DNA of 64,000 nucleotides from Pseudomonas sp. CFII64 (lineage in GTDB: Bacteria > Pseudomonadota > Gammaproteobacteria > Pseudomonadales > Pseudomonadaceae): assembly GCF_000416235.1 (NCBI RefSeq), contig NZ_ATLO01000051.1, positions 248,001-312,000 of the forward strand, read 5' to 3'. Position numbers and translations under genes: made by a program. Shown one piece after another: positions 53,621 to 63,062 of this stretch (its first letter is position 1; each line of letters starts with the position of its first letter). The notes below the pieces were generated by a model. That model had not been told where the DNA came from, ran no database searches, and saw only the letters and a list, made by a program, of their open reading frames with translations.

Positions 53621-53641
53621 TGTAATATCACTTTAATATCA
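53621..53641. promoter_or_regulatory. 11-bp-period direct repeat, PmrA-box-like, between ugd and the Sia-type operon
   Basis: TAATATCA occurs at 53623-53630 and again at 53634-53641, exactly one helical turn apart. Within it TGTAAT-N5-TTTAAT differs at one position from the YTTAAK-N5-YTTAAK box bound by PmrA in enterobacteria. The site is 143 bp upstream of ugd and 44 bp upstream of the phosphatase gene, so it could serve either. Confidence 0.35.
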
Positions 53642-53684
53642 GCGTGTCAGGATACGAGCTTTAGTCAGCCACGATGACGCAAGC

Positions 53685-54932
53685 ATGCAGGCAGAACAGT
53701 TCACATTCATGCGACCCACGCTGCCCAGAGATCATCGCTGTGCAGATGATTTGTGCAACGAGGTGCCCGGCATCGACTCGGACAGCACCAATATCAAGGT
53801 CATGGATACCTTCACTGCGCATCGCGAGATGGTGTGCCTGGCGGTGGTCGAAGGCGAGCGCCCCATTGGGCTGATCAATCGAAATATCTTCATGTCGCAG
53901 ATGAGCAAGCCGTTTCATCGCGAGTTGTATGACCGCAAGAGCTGCATTGCGTTTATGGACAAAGAGCCCTTGGTGGTCGACTCCCGGATGAGCATCGAAG
54001 AGCTGACCTTCAAGACGGTCGAGTATGGCGAAAAAGCCCTCGCCGACGGCTTCATCGTAACGCGTGAAGGCCGGTTCGCAGGTCTGGGCAATGGTTTGCA
54101 ACTGATGGCCGTGGTGGCCGCCATGCAAGCGGAAAAGAATCGTCAGATGATGCAAAGCATCGAGTACGCCAGCGTCATTCAACGGGCGATGCTCAGAGCT
54201 TCTCGCGACGCATTGGCCTCAACCCTGGATGACGCTGCGCTGTTGTGGGAACCGCGGGATGTGGTGGGTGGCGATTTCTATCATTTTTGTGCGTATCCCG
54301 AGGGCTGGTTCGGGGCGATTGCCGATTGCACAGGGCATGGCGTGCCGGGAGCCTTCATGACCTTGATTGCATCCTCGTCGCTTACCCAGGCGCTGGGGCA
54401 AATCGGGCCACGCAACCCTGCCGCGCTTTTGTCGGCCGTGAATCGCGGAGTGAAGGGGCTCCTGGGGCAGGTCGATGGTCTGGACGGTACACCGGAATCA
54501 GATGACGGGCTGGATGCGGCGTTTTTCTGGTTCGACAACGCCACGCAAGTACTGAGTTTCGCAGGTGCGCGCATGTCGTTGCACATACTGCATCCGGACT
54601 CGGAACAGCTTCAAACCCTGGCAGGTCAGCGAATGGGTGTTGGCTACGTCGATAGCGATTATGACTTTGAGTGGGTTCCCGCCACCGTGTCGATGTTACC
54701 TGGCAGCATTATTTTCATCGCCACCGATGGGCTGACCGATCAAATCGGCGGCGCTAAAGGAATCGCATTCGGCAAGCGCAAGGCGTTCGACACCATTCTG
54801 CAACATCGTGCCCAACCCTCGGCAGCCATCTGTGACGCTATAAAAAATACGCTGCTCAACTGGCAGGGCGAGCAAACCCGTCGGGATGACTTGACCCTAT
54901 TCTGTGCCCGCCTCAGGAATAAAAATGTTTAA
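53685..54932 (+). CDS. SpoIIE/PP2C-type phosphatase with N-terminal CBS-like input domain (SiaA-like role)
   Basis: Protein of 415 residues. Residues about 35-135 look like a CBS-type pair (REMVCLAVVEGERPIGLINR; ADGFIVTREGRFAGLGNGLQ), then a helix (about 140-172), then a PP2C phosphatase (about 185-412) with metal ligands in DVVGGDFYHF (Asp197), AIADCTGHGVPGAFM (Asp214), IFIATDGLTDQIGG and RRDDLTLF. It heads an operon with SiaB-, SiaC- and SiaD-like genes, so it should dephosphorylate the SiaC-like protein. Unlike Pseudomonas aeruginosa SiaA it has no membrane helices or HAMP domain. Confidence 0.85.
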   Translation: MQAEQFTFMRPTLPRDHRCADDLCNEVPGIDSDSTNIKVMDTFTAHREMVCLAVVEGERPIGLINRNIFMSQMSKPFHRELYDRKSCIAFMDKEPLVVDSRMSIEELTFKTVEYGEKALADGFIVTREGRFAGLGNGLQLMAVVAAMQAEKNRQMMQSIEYASVIQRAMLRASRDALASTLDDAALLWEPRDVVGGDFYHFCAYPEGWFGAIADCTGHGVPGAFMTLIASSSLTQALGQIGPRNPAALLSAVNRGVKGLLGQVDGLDGTPESDDGLDAAFFWFDNATQVLSFAGARMSLHILHPDSEQLQTLAGQRMGVGYVDSDYDFEWVPATVSMLPGSIIFIATDGLTDQIGGAKGIAFGKRKAFDTILQHRAQPSAAICDAIKNTLLNWQGEQTRRDDLTLFCARLRNKNV

Positions 54933-55494
54933 TTCATCGACCGCTCAGCTGGATGGTTCATTCTTCGAATTGGCCAGTCGGCAAAACGTGATTTTCTATC
55001 ACAAGGGCTATTTCTCTCATCACGTTGTTTCCGCAATGGCCGAGGTTGTGAAACTTCAGCTGGAGATCTCTGGTGTCAGCGGGCCAACACGCCGCAAGTT
55101 GTTTTCGTCGTTCGTCGAGCTGTCGCAGAATATTATTCATTATTCGTCCGACTCCCTTGGCGCGACTCATTCCGAGAATTCTGTTCTTCGCCAGGGTGCT
55201 GTCTGCATCAGTGCCGAAGGTGAGCGGCACCTGATGCTTTGCGCCAACCCCATTGCGACGACCGAGGTGGAACGGCTGCGAGAAAAACTGGAACCTTTGC
55301 GCAGCATGTCCCTTGAAGAAATCAAGGCCGCTTACAAGGTAACGCTGCGTTCCGAAACGCCTGCCGATAGCAAGGGCGCCGGGCTGGGCTTTCTGACCAT
55401 GGCGCGCGACGCAAGCGCACCTTTGGAGTTTGGCTTTCATGCGAGAGAGGACGATCCCGACACCACGTTGTTCTGCCTCAAAGCGATTATTTGA
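54925..55494 (+). CDS. siaB: SiaB-family protein kinase
   Basis: Kinase of 189 residues with a histidine-kinase-like ATPase fold. The N box is FSSFVELSQNIIHYSSDSLG and the G box DSKGAGLGFLTMARDAS. In the Sia system SiaB phosphorylates SiaC on a threonine. The ATG at 54925 has CAGGA upstream and overlaps the phosphatase gene by 8 bp; a GTG at 54904 is less likely. Confidence 0.88.
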   Translation: MFNSSTAQLDGSFFELASRQNVIFYHKGYFSHHVVSAMAEVVKLQLEISGVSGPTRRKLFSSFVELSQNIIHYSSDSLGATHSENSVLRQGAVCISAEGERHLMLCANPIATTEVERLREKLEPLRSMSLEEIKAAYKVTLRSETPADSKGAGLGFLTMARDASAPLEFGFHAREDDPDTTLFCLKAII

Positions 55495-55495
55495 A

Positions 55496-55900
55496 ATGAG
55501 TGGCCTATCTAGCATGGACAACTTCTACATCGAAGCAACCGCAACTTCGCCGGAAATCGATTTTCGTTTTGATCAGGATCTTCTTTCGATGAAGGGCGAG
55601 TCGTATCCGGAAAACGCTGCTGCATTTTACGCTCCGGTTTTACAGCAATTACGCGCTTTCCTGCTTGAACGAACCAGCGCGACAATCACCGTCAATATCG
55701 CGCTGGCCTATTTCAACAGTTCCAGCACCAAAATCCTGTTCAATATCTTTGATGCCCTGGATCAATCTGCCCAGGCCGGAAACCGCATTGAGGTGAACTG
55801 GTACCACGACGAAGAAGACGAAACGATTTTTGAATTCGGCGAAGAATTGAAGGCTGACTTCACGGCGGTCACCTTCAACGACCATCCAATCACCACTTGA
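55496..55900 (+). CDS. siaC: SiaC-family regulatory phosphoprotein (DUF1987)
   Basis: Protein of 134 residues (128 if the ATG at 55514 is used). GESYPENAAAFYAPVLQQL and ALAYFNSSSTKILFNIFDAL match the SiaC family; the threonine in the latter (Thr78 here) corresponds to the phosphorylated residue. Unphosphorylated SiaC binds and activates the cognate diguanylate cyclase. One base separates it from siaB, and it overlaps nothing downstream. Confidence 0.9.
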   Translation: MSGLSSMDNFYIEATATSPEIDFRFDQDLLSMKGESYPENAAAFYAPVLQQLRAFLLERTSATITVNIALAYFNSSSTKILFNIFDALDQSAQAGNRIEVNWYHDEEDETIFEFGEELKADFTAVTFNDHPITT

Positions 55901-55914
55901 TGAGGATGACGGTC

Positions 55915-56667
55915 ATGTCAGCTTCAGTCACACCCATTTGCGCTTCGAGTGACGCGATTCCTGACTTGTTCAAGAACGAGACAGATGCGCTCGACCATGC
56001 CCGTTCTATCCTGGCCGTGACCGATGCCGAGGCGGCGATCTACAAGCGATCACTGACTGATCTGGCCTCTCATTACGAACGACTGCTGCGCGAAATGCGA
56101 CGGTTGATCGGCAGAAGCGACCGTGCCGAGCGGGAAATGAATTTGCTCAATACGCAGTTGCAAACGCTGGCCGGTCAACTTGAATACCGCGCGACGCATG
56201 ACGCCCTGACCGGAATCCTGAATCGCGGGGCGATCATCGATCTGGCGGTTCAGGCCCTGCAAAAAAACGGTGCAGTACTGGTTGTGCTGGACATCGATCA
56301 CTTCAAGCACGTGAATGACGAGTTTGGTCATCCTGCCGGCGATGCGGTCATTCAGGGCATTGTCGAGTGCCTGCGCGAGGTAGTCGCAGACACCGGGAAA
56401 ATAGGGCGCGTCGGGGGCGAGGAGTTCACGGTCCTGATTAGCGGCGAAGACCTGGAGCGAGGCCTGGAACTGGCCGAAGCCATGCGTGATGCGATTGCCA
56501 GTCATGTATTTGCCGATCCGGTAAACCGGCAGATCACCGCAAGTTTTGGCGTCAGCGCGAGCACCTCGGGGACAACCTTTGATACCGCTTACGGCGCGGC
56601 TGACGCCGCGCTATACCGCGCCAAGCGTGGGGGACGAAATCGCGTGGAGCAAGCTGAAGCCTTATAA
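55915..56667 (+). CDS. siaD: SiaD-like soluble diguanylate cyclase
   Basis: Cytoplasmic enzyme of 250 residues making c-di-GMP. Residues about 30-95 form a helical stalk (HYERLLREMRRLIGRSDRAE), the expected SiaC-binding part, followed by a GGDEF domain (HDALTGILNRGAII) with GGEEF at 167-171. No RxxD inhibitory site is visible just before it. The start at 55915, with AGGA 8-9 bp upstream, is preferred among TTG 55897 and ATG 55900, 55906. Last gene of the Sia-type operon. Confidence 0.9.
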   Translation: MSASVTPICASSDAIPDLFKNETDALDHARSILAVTDAEAAIYKRSLTDLASHYERLLREMRRLIGRSDRAEREMNLLNTQLQTLAGQLEYRATHDALTGILNRGAIIDLAVQALQKNGAVLVVLDIDHFKHVNDEFGHPAGDAVIQGIVECLREVVADTGKIGRVGGEEFTVLISGEDLERGLELAEAMRDAIASHVFADPVNRQITASFGVSASTSGTTFDTAYGAADAALYRAKRGGRNRVEQAEAL

Positions 56668-56727
56668 GCGGCTCGGATTGGTTTCTGCCAATGTCATCTG
56701 GCGAAGGCGTGTTTCCCGGTATATCAA

Positions 56728-58350
56728 TCAGGCGCTCAGCTTTTTCCCTGGCACCGCCGCCAGCAGTTCCTGGGTATAGGCCGCCTTGGGGTTTTTAAAC
56801 ACTTCGTCGATCGTCCCTTGTTCAACTACCTTGCCATTGCGCAGGACCAACACGTGATGGGCAACATTGGCAACCACCGCCAGATCATGGGAAACGAGCA
56901 GGTAGGCCAGCCCCAGCTCGGCCTGCAATTCGGCCAACAGGTCGAGAATCTGCGCTTGAACCGAGACGTCCAACGCCGACACCGGCTCATCCAGGAGCAA
57001 CAGATCCGGTTGCAGTGATAACGCGCGAGCGATGGCGACGCGTTGGCGTTGCCCCCCGGAGAGTTCTCGAGGCAGTCGATCTAAAAATGTCGCTGGCAGA
57101 TGAACCCGTTCCATCAGCTTGCGGGCTGCTTGTTCAAGCGCTCGCCCCTTGAGTCGACCAAAGGACACCAGCGGCTCTATCACGCTCTCGAAAATAGTCA
57201 TGCGCGGGTCCAGCGCGGCGAACGGGTTCTGCTGCACCAGTTGCATGCGTTGACGAAGGGGGCGAAATTCGCGCCAACTGAGGTTGATAGTGTCTTGGCC
57301 ATCGAAGACGATGCGGCCTTCGGTTGGCTGCTCCAGTCCCAATGCGATACGCAACGCAGTGCTCTTGCCCGAGCCGGATTCACCGACGATGGCCACTGTC
57401 TGTCCGGGGTAAACCTCAAGACTGACATCCTGTAATGCCTGAAATGAACTCGGCTCGCCTTTGTGTCTGGGTAGCTGGAAGGTCTTGCTGATGCCCTCCA
57501 CGGACAAAAGCCGGGCGCCATTGGCGGCCGGGATTGGCGCTGGACGTGCGCGGGTGCTGAAGGCTGGCGCTGCTGCGATAAGCGCTCGGGTATAGGGCTG
57601 AGACGGGAACGCCAGGACCTGTGCCGGAGGACCTTGCTCGATAAGCTGACCGTCCTTCATCACCAACAGTCGATCGGCACGATCTGCGGCGACAGCGAGG
57701 TCGTGGGTGATGATCAACAATGATATGCCGCGCTCGGCCACCAGGTTCTGCAAGTGATCGAGGATTTTGCGTTGCACCGTCACGTCCAGAGCGCTGGTGG
57801 GTTCGTCGGCAATGATCAGCCGCGGATTGCCGGCCAGCGCGATAGCGATCAACACGCGCTGGCGCATACCACCGGACAGTTCGTGGGGATACTGACGCGC
57901 GCGCAGCAAGGGCTGGTCAAGCCCGACGCGTTTGAGCAGCTCGATGATGTCGGCGTCAACCGTGAGGTAACGTCGACCCTGCGCCTGAATCAGCGCCTCG
58001 CCGATCTGCTGGCCGATGCGCAATGTGGGGTTGAGCCCCACCATCGGATCCTGGGGCACGAGACTTACCGTGCGGCCACGCAGCCTTTGCCACTCACGCT
58101 CACTGGCGTGCGTGACGTCCTTGCCGTCGACGCGCAACTGTCCGCTAGCGATGCGCGCATTGCCCGGCAGCAGGCCCAGTAAAGCATTGGCCAGCGTGGA
58201 TTTGCCCGATCCGGATTCGCCGACGATGGCGAGGGTTTCGCCCCGCTGCACAGTGAACGACACACCACGCACTGCAGGCGTTGATTGACCGCCGGCACGA
58301 TACGACACCTGCAGATCGGTGACTTCAATGAGGGGCAGTGGGGATGTCAT
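56728..58350 (-). CDS. Fused dipeptide/nickel-type ABC ATPase (DppD-DppF/YejF-like)
   Basis: Cytoplasmic ATPase of 540 residues with two complete nucleotide-binding domains. Domain 1: GESGSGKST (about 43-51), LSGGMRQR and LIIADEPTSALDV. Domain 2: a second GESGSGKST, LSGGQRQR and LLLLDEPVSALDVSVQ. The oligopeptide-transporter C-terminal tails are partly present after each. Start at 58350 with overlap to the permease gene of 4 bp; an upstream extension to 58485 lies inside that gene. Last gene of the importer operon. Confidence 0.93.
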   Translation of the reverse strand: MTSPLPLIEVTDLQVSYRAGGQSTPAVRGVSFTVQRGETLAIVGESGSGKSTLANALLGLLPGNARIASGQLRVDGKDVTHASEREWQRLRGRTVSLVPQDPMVGLNPTLRIGQQIGEALIQAQGRRYLTVDADIIELLKRVGLDQPLLRARQYPHELSGGMRQRVLIAIALAGNPRLIIADEPTSALDVTVQRKILDHLQNLVAERGISLLIITHDLAVAADRADRLLVMKDGQLIEQGPPAQVLAFPSQPYTRALIAAAPAFSTRARPAPIPAANGARLLSVEGISKTFQLPRHKGEPSSFQALQDVSLEVYPGQTVAIVGESGSGKSTALRIALGLEQPTEGRIVFDGQDTINLSWREFRPLRQRMQLVQQNPFAALDPRMTIFESVIEPLVSFGRLKGRALEQAARKLMERVHLPATFLDRLPRELSGGQRQRVAIARALSLQPDLLLLDEPVSALDVSVQAQILDLLAELQAELGLAYLLVSHDLAVVANVAHHVLVLRNGKVVEQGTIDEVFKNPKAAYTQELLAAVPGKKLSA

Positions 58351-59252
58351 CGTGGGCTTTCCTCCAGCGTACGAGCGATATGGTTGACGCTGAACACCAC
58401 GGCCACCAGAAACAGGCCAGGCAGTAAAGGCACCCAGGGTGCGGTCATCAGAAAGGATCGGCCGTTGGCGATCAGCGTGCCCCATTCAGCCGCAGGCGGC
58501 GCGGCGCCAAAACCGAGGAAGCTCAAGCCTGCCGTGGCGAGAATTGCAGCGCCGAAATCCAGCGTCGCCAGAACCGCTACGGGCCCCCATGCATTGGGTA
58601 ACACGTGGCGCAGCAGGGTGCGGGTCCAGCTGGCGCCGCCGAGCCGGGCCGCCTCGACGTAGGGAAGGGTTTTGATTCGCAGCACTTCGGCCCGGGTCGT
58701 GCGCGCAAAGCCGGGCACGATGCCGACGCCTACGGCTATCGCGACGGGCACGGTGCCGAAACCAATGGCCGTCACGATGGCCAGAGCGAGAAGCAGGCCG
58801 GGCAGGGCCAACATCACGTCAATCAGGCGCATGAGCAGGGTGTCCAGACGCCCACCGGCAAAACCGGCCAGGATACCCAGCCCAAGACCGCCAACCAGAG
58901 CAATGCCCACTGCCAGCAGTGCGGCCGTGACCGACAGGCGTGATCCGTGGACCACCCGGCTGTACAGATCGCGGCCAAGTTCGTCGGTGCCAAACCAGTG
59001 AGCAGCACTCGGCGCTACCAGTTTGGCAGCGGGCGCCGTGGCATACGGATCGGCATGGCTTAGCAGCCCCGGGACGAGTGCAGACAGCAGCGCGAAAGCG
59101 ACGACAGCCAGGGCCAGCAGGAAGCCAGGGCGGCGCAGTAAAGGCGCCAAGGCAATGCGGGCCCGTTGCCAGCGGGTTCGCGGTCGCCAGACGGGGGCGG
59201 GGCTGAGTTGTGTGGGGAACGTCTCAATCAACATGTCTGTTGTAACAGCCAT
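58347..59252 (-). CDS. Dipeptide-type ABC permease, DppC-like
   Basis: Inner-membrane permease of 301 residues. After an N-terminal cytoplasmic tail, a helix precedes HWFGTDELGRDLYSRVVHGS, the DppC-type motif. The EAA loop reads YVEAARLGGASWTRTLLRHV. Start overlaps the previous permease stop by one base. Confidence 0.92.
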   Translation of the reverse strand: MAVTTDMLIETFPTQLSPAPVWRPRTRWQRARIALAPLLRRPGFLLALAVVAFALLSALVPGLLSHADPYATAPAAKLVAPSAAHWFGTDELGRDLYSRVVHGSRLSVTAALLAVGIALVGGLGLGILAGFAGGRLDTLLMRLIDVMLALPGLLLALAIVTAIGFGTVPVAIAVGVGIVPGFARTTRAEVLRIKTLPYVEAARLGGASWTRTLLRHVLPNAWGPVAVLATLDFGAAILATAGLSFLGFGAAPPAAEWGTLIANGRSFLMTAPWVPLLPGLFLVAVVFSVNHIARTLEESPR

Positions 59253-60202
59253 CAGGCAATCCTCGGCGTATGAGTGATGCGTGGATCAAGAAGGGGGTAG
59301 AGCAGGTCCACGACGAGGTTGACCACCACGAATGCCGCTGCCGCCACGCTGACGATGGCCAGCACCACAGGGATGTCCTGACGCAGGACTGCTTCCTGAG
59401 CCAGGCGGCCTATGCCGCTGCGCGCAAAGATGGTTTCCACCAACACGGCACCGGAGACGGTGTTGCCGACTTGCAAGCCGATCAAGGTGAGCAGCGGCAA
59501 GGCTGCGTTCTTGAAGGCGTGGCGTCGCTGCACTTGCGCTCGGCTCAGGCCTTTCGCGTAAGCGGTCGCAAGGTAGGGCTCATGACGGACACCCTGAAAA
59601 CCTCGGAGTAACACCTGGGCATAAACCGCAGCGCTGGGGATCGCCAAAGTGATTGCTGGCAACACCAGGCTGGACAGACCTTGGTTGCCAGTGGATGGCA
59701 GCCAGCCCAGGGTAAACGCGAACACCTGGATCAGCAGCAAGCCCATCCAGAAGACCGGTACGGAAAAGCCCAGTGACGGCACCCGCGCCAAGGCGGTTTG
59801 CAAGGGGCGCCAGCGCACATAGGCGGCCAGATAGCCCAGGCCGATACCGCCAGTCAACGACAACACGATGGCGACGCCCGCCAGCGCCAATGTTTGCGGC
59901 AACCGTTCCGCGAGCAGGCCGGCCACCGGACGGTTCAGTGCAATCGACTGACCAAAGTCACCGTGCACTGCGCCCAATACCAGACTGAGATACTGCTCAA
60001 GCACACTCTGATCGAGCCCGTAGTACGCGCGGGCCTTGGCAAGATCTGCGACTGAAAGTGAGTCGATCTCCACGCCCGACGCACTCAGCATGATCGAGAG
60101 TGGATCGCCCGGCAGCAGATACAGAATGAAATAGGCGACGGTATACGCCCCCCATAACACCAAAACAGCCTGACCGATTCGGCCGATCACATAGCGACTC
60201 AT
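59252..60202 (-). CDS. Dipeptide-type ABC permease, DppB-like
   Basis: Inner-membrane permease of 316 residues. Typical N-terminus (YVIGRIGQAVLVLWGAYTVA; FILYLLPGDP), then LEQYLSLVLGAVHGDFGQSI and the EAA loop region YLATAYAKGLSRAQVQRRHA. It overlaps the binding-protein gene by 4 bp. Confidence 0.92.
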   Translation of the reverse strand: MSRYVIGRIGQAVLVLWGAYTVAYFILYLLPGDPLSIMLSASGVEIDSLSVADLAKARAYYGLDQSVLEQYLSLVLGAVHGDFGQSIALNRPVAGLLAERLPQTLALAGVAIVLSLTGGIGLGYLAAYVRWRPLQTALARVPSLGFSVPVFWMGLLLIQVFAFTLGWLPSTGNQGLSSLVLPAITLAIPSAAVYAQVLLRGFQGVRHEPYLATAYAKGLSRAQVQRRHAFKNAALPLLTLIGLQVGNTVSGAVLVETIFARSGIGRLAQEAVLRQDIPVVLAIVSVAAAAFVVVNLVVDLLYPLLDPRITHTPRIA

Positions 60203-61911
60203 GGTTGTTTGAGCTCAATGTCGTTGAGCAGCGCGAAGCCTTCTGCAGTCCAGCGGAAGTTGTGGACCCGCTGGCTGGTCGCGGCTTGCCATACCCGCTC
60301 ATAGATCGGAAACGCCGAGGCCTCGTCAATGAGCAAATCCTGCAGCGCGCCGTAGGCCTGGGCCCGTTGCTCGCTGGACGTTGCCGTCATGCCGGTGTCA
60401 AACAGCGCCTGGGCCTTGGGCAGCGTTTGCGGGGAGTAAAGATTGGTCGCCACGGTGGAACTGTTGGCCGTTCGTGGATCAATGATGGTTTGCAGAATGA
60501 TCGGGTCGGCGCGCGTCATGTAGGTGGAAGTCAGGTCATAGTTGCCGGCGGCGTTCGCCGCTGCCCAATCGGCAGTGGTGAGCACATTGAGCTTGAGATC
60601 GATACCGACCTGGCGCAGCTGATCCTGGATCAGGACGTCGCCAGCGGTTTCCGCGACCTGAAGGTTGTAGGTCAGCTTGAGGCGCTTGCCGTTCTTGACT
60701 CGATACCCGTCCGCACCCGGCACCCAGCCAGCGTCATTCAACAGTTGACGTGCGCCGGCGGGATCGAAGGCGAGCTTGGCGCTCTGGCTTTTGAAAAATG
60801 GAGTGGTGGTGTCGTAGAGACTGCTGACCACCGGGAATTTCGCGCTATAAACCGTCGACGCATAGGTCTTGCGATCAATGGCTTTTTGCAGCGCCTGGCG
60901 TATCGCATTGTCACCGAGGAGGCGGTCGCCGCGAGTATTGGGAAACCAGTTCAGGGCCGGGCCAGGCAGTGAGCGGCTCTGGATGGTGGCTTTTTTCGAC
61001 TCGAACAGTTTGCTGTCCACTTCGGAAAAAGGTGCGCGTGGCCAGAGTATGTCGAGCTGGCCCTGCACAAACTGACCATTGCGCACGCTTTCCTCGGGAA
61101 TGTAGGTCACGTCAACCTTGTCCAGGTGCGCTTCACCCCGGTTCTGCGCGTTGGCTGAGGGCCAGGCGTAACCGGTCCGTTTGAGTAGACTCAGGCCAGA
61201 CTCCGGCGTGTAGTGATCGAGCACGAAGGGCCCGGTGCCGATAATTGCCCCAAGCGAGCGCTCCTTGGCAGTTTTTACGTAGCTTTCAGGGGCGAGGATC
61301 GCCAGGTTGGTGGTGGATGTGGCTTGCAGGAAGCCGGCATTCGGACGCGCAAGCACCAGTTTTACCGTGAAGTCGTCGACGACCTCGGCGTGGTCGTAGC
61401 CCGCGAGGTAAGTCGCACCAAAGGTGGCAGGCAGTTGCGCAGCGAAGGCCTTGTCGGAATCAAACGCAGTCTTCACCGCGTGGGCATCGAAGCGCGTGCC
61501 ATTGCTGAACGTAACGTCCTTGCGCAAGTGAAAGGTGTACTGCAAAGCGTCCGGGCTGATGTCCCATCCGGTCGCCAGCCAGGGAATGATCTTGCCGGTC
61601 TGCGGGTCCTGGTCGGTCAGGGACTCGGCAACGTTGCGCAGCACGACCCGATGCTCAAGCCAATAAACCTGGAAAGGATCCAGACTGACCAGCGTGGTGT
61701 TATCCCGAAAGAACGCGATTTTCAGTGTTCCATTGTTCGCGTTCTGGTCAGCCGAAGGCGAGCAGCCAATCAGGCTTGAGGAAATGGCCAGAATCGCGAG
61801 CCAGTGGTTGGGGAAGCCAAACAGCCGCTGCGCGCTGATTGCCGGGGAGCAAGGCTGCACGGGCAGGGTGGGTGCAACGTCGGAGGGGTAGGCCGGAGAA
61901 CGTGTGCTCAT
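60199..61911 (-). CDS. SBP_bac_5 solute-binding protein, probable lipoprotein
   Basis: Protein of 570 residues for the DppBC-type importer. A lipobox (ISSSLIGC, Cys50) ends a hydrophobic stretch, but the chosen start leaves an unusually long N-terminal tail of about 32 residues. The mature part shows ESLTDQDPQTGKIIPWLATG, WDISPDALQYTFHLRKDVTF and DNAIRQALQKAIDRKTYAST, the family 5 pattern. The substrate may be a peptide, an opine or a nickel-type chelate. First gene of the operon. Confidence 0.88.
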   Translation of the reverse strand: MSTRSPAYPSDVAPTLPVQPCSPAISAQRLFGFPNHWLAILAISSSLIGCSPSADQNANNGTLKIAFFRDNTTLVSLDPFQVYWLEHRVVLRNVAESLTDQDPQTGKIIPWLATGWDISPDALQYTFHLRKDVTFSNGTRFDAHAVKTAFDSDKAFAAQLPATFGATYLAGYDHAEVVDDFTVKLVLARPNAGFLQATSTTNLAILAPESYVKTAKERSLGAIIGTGPFVLDHYTPESGLSLLKRTGYAWPSANAQNRGEAHLDKVDVTYIPEESVRNGQFVQGQLDILWPRAPFSEVDSKLFESKKATIQSRSLPGPALNWFPNTRGDRLLGDNAIRQALQKAIDRKTYASTVYSAKFPVVSSLYDTTTPFFKSQSAKLAFDPAGARQLLNDAGWVPGADGYRVKNGKRLKLTYNLQVAETAGDVLIQDQLRQVGIDLKLNVLTTADWAAANAAGNYDLTSTYMTRADPIILQTIIDPRTANSSTVATNLYSPQTLPKAQALFDTGMTATSSEQRAQAYGALQDLLIDEASAFPIYERVWQAATSQRVHNFRWTAEGFALLNDIELKQP

Positions 61912-62168
61912 GGGCAGTCATCAGTCAGGTTTGAGGGCTGACACGGGAATGTCCCGGCAGATTTCCTAAGACCGTAATCTTATGACTGAGAGCTGTAAAA
62001 GGCTTTTTTGATCTAAGCTAATTATGTGTTTGTTGAATGAACCACTAGCATAAATATGCGCAAGGTTGAACTTGTGTCAGCGCTGTCGGCAGCCTGAGGG
62101 CCGGACTCGCGTCCAACCCTCCACATCTGGCAGTCCGGCCAGGTTTTATTCTGCCCGGTCTGGCCCAA

Positions 62169-63062
62169 TCACTTCAGCGTAATCGGTTGCGGCGGCTTCA
62201 CCGTGGTCCTGCGTCCCAGGATCACGGTGCCTACCACGCCAGCCGCAAATAGCCAGGTGATGGGTTCAATGTGCTCGCCGAACCACAGCGCCGAAAAGGC
62301 AATGGTGAAGAATATCTGCAGCAATTGCACCTGGCCGACCCTGGCGATCCCGCCCATGGCCAACCCGGCGTACCAGGCGAAGAAGCCGATGAATTGCGAG
62401 AACAAAGTGACGTAGCCGAACGCCCATAATGTTGGCGTACTGATGGGGCCTTGATGCTGGAATGCCAGGTACAACACGGGCCCCAGCAGTACCGGGAATG
62501 CCAGTACCAATGCCCAGCAGATTACCTGCCAGCCGCCCATCTCCCGCGCCAGTCTGCCACCTTCGGCATAACCCAGGCCGCCAAGGGCAATGGCGGCCAG
62601 CATCAGCAAGTCGCCGCTGCTGATGCTGCCGGCACCCTGAATCAACGCGTAGGTCAATACCAGCGCGCTTCCCAGCGCCGCGCAGGCCCAGAATGCTTTG
62701 GACGGACGCTCATGGGACAACCAGGCGGCGTACATCGCCACGATCAGCGGCTGCAGGCCGTTAACCAGTGCGCCGTGGGATGAGGGCAGCGTTTGCATGG
62801 CCCATGCCGAGAGCACCGGGAAACCGACGATGACTCCAAGGATGACAAAGAACAGACCTTTGACCTGCTTCCACGTCGGCCATTGTTCACGCCTCAACAG
62901 CAACAGCGCCGCGGCTGGAATCGCGGCCACCAACGCGCGGCCGAGGCCATTAAGCAGGGGGTGAATTTCCTCGACCACGATCCGGGTCATGGGCAGGGTC
63001 AAGCTGAAAATTATAACGCCCAGCAGGCCGAGGGCCATGCCAGTGTTATCACGGGAGGTCAT
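62169..63062 (-). CDS. DMT-superfamily (EamA) transporter
   Basis: Inner-membrane protein of 297 residues with ten helices in two EamA repeats (VVEEIHPLLNGLGRALVAAI near the start; SSGDLLMLAAIALGGLGYAE opening repeat 2; ALWFGEHIEPITWLFAAGVV near the end). A probable exporter of small metabolites. It is not close enough to its neighbours to be in an operon. The 257 bp between it and the binding-protein gene show no gene. Confidence 0.9.
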   Translation of the reverse strand: MTSRDNTGMALGLLGVIIFSLTLPMTRIVVEEIHPLLNGLGRALVAAIPAAALLLLRREQWPTWKQVKGLFFVILGVIVGFPVLSAWAMQTLPSSHGALVNGLQPLIVAMYAAWLSHERPSKAFWACAALGSALVLTYALIQGAGSISSGDLLMLAAIALGGLGYAEGGRLAREMGGWQVICWALVLAFPVLLGPVLYLAFQHQGPISTPTLWAFGYVTLFSQFIGFFAWYAGLAMGGIARVGQVQLLQIFFTIAFSALWFGEHIEPITWLFAAGVVGTVILGRRTTVKPPQPITLK

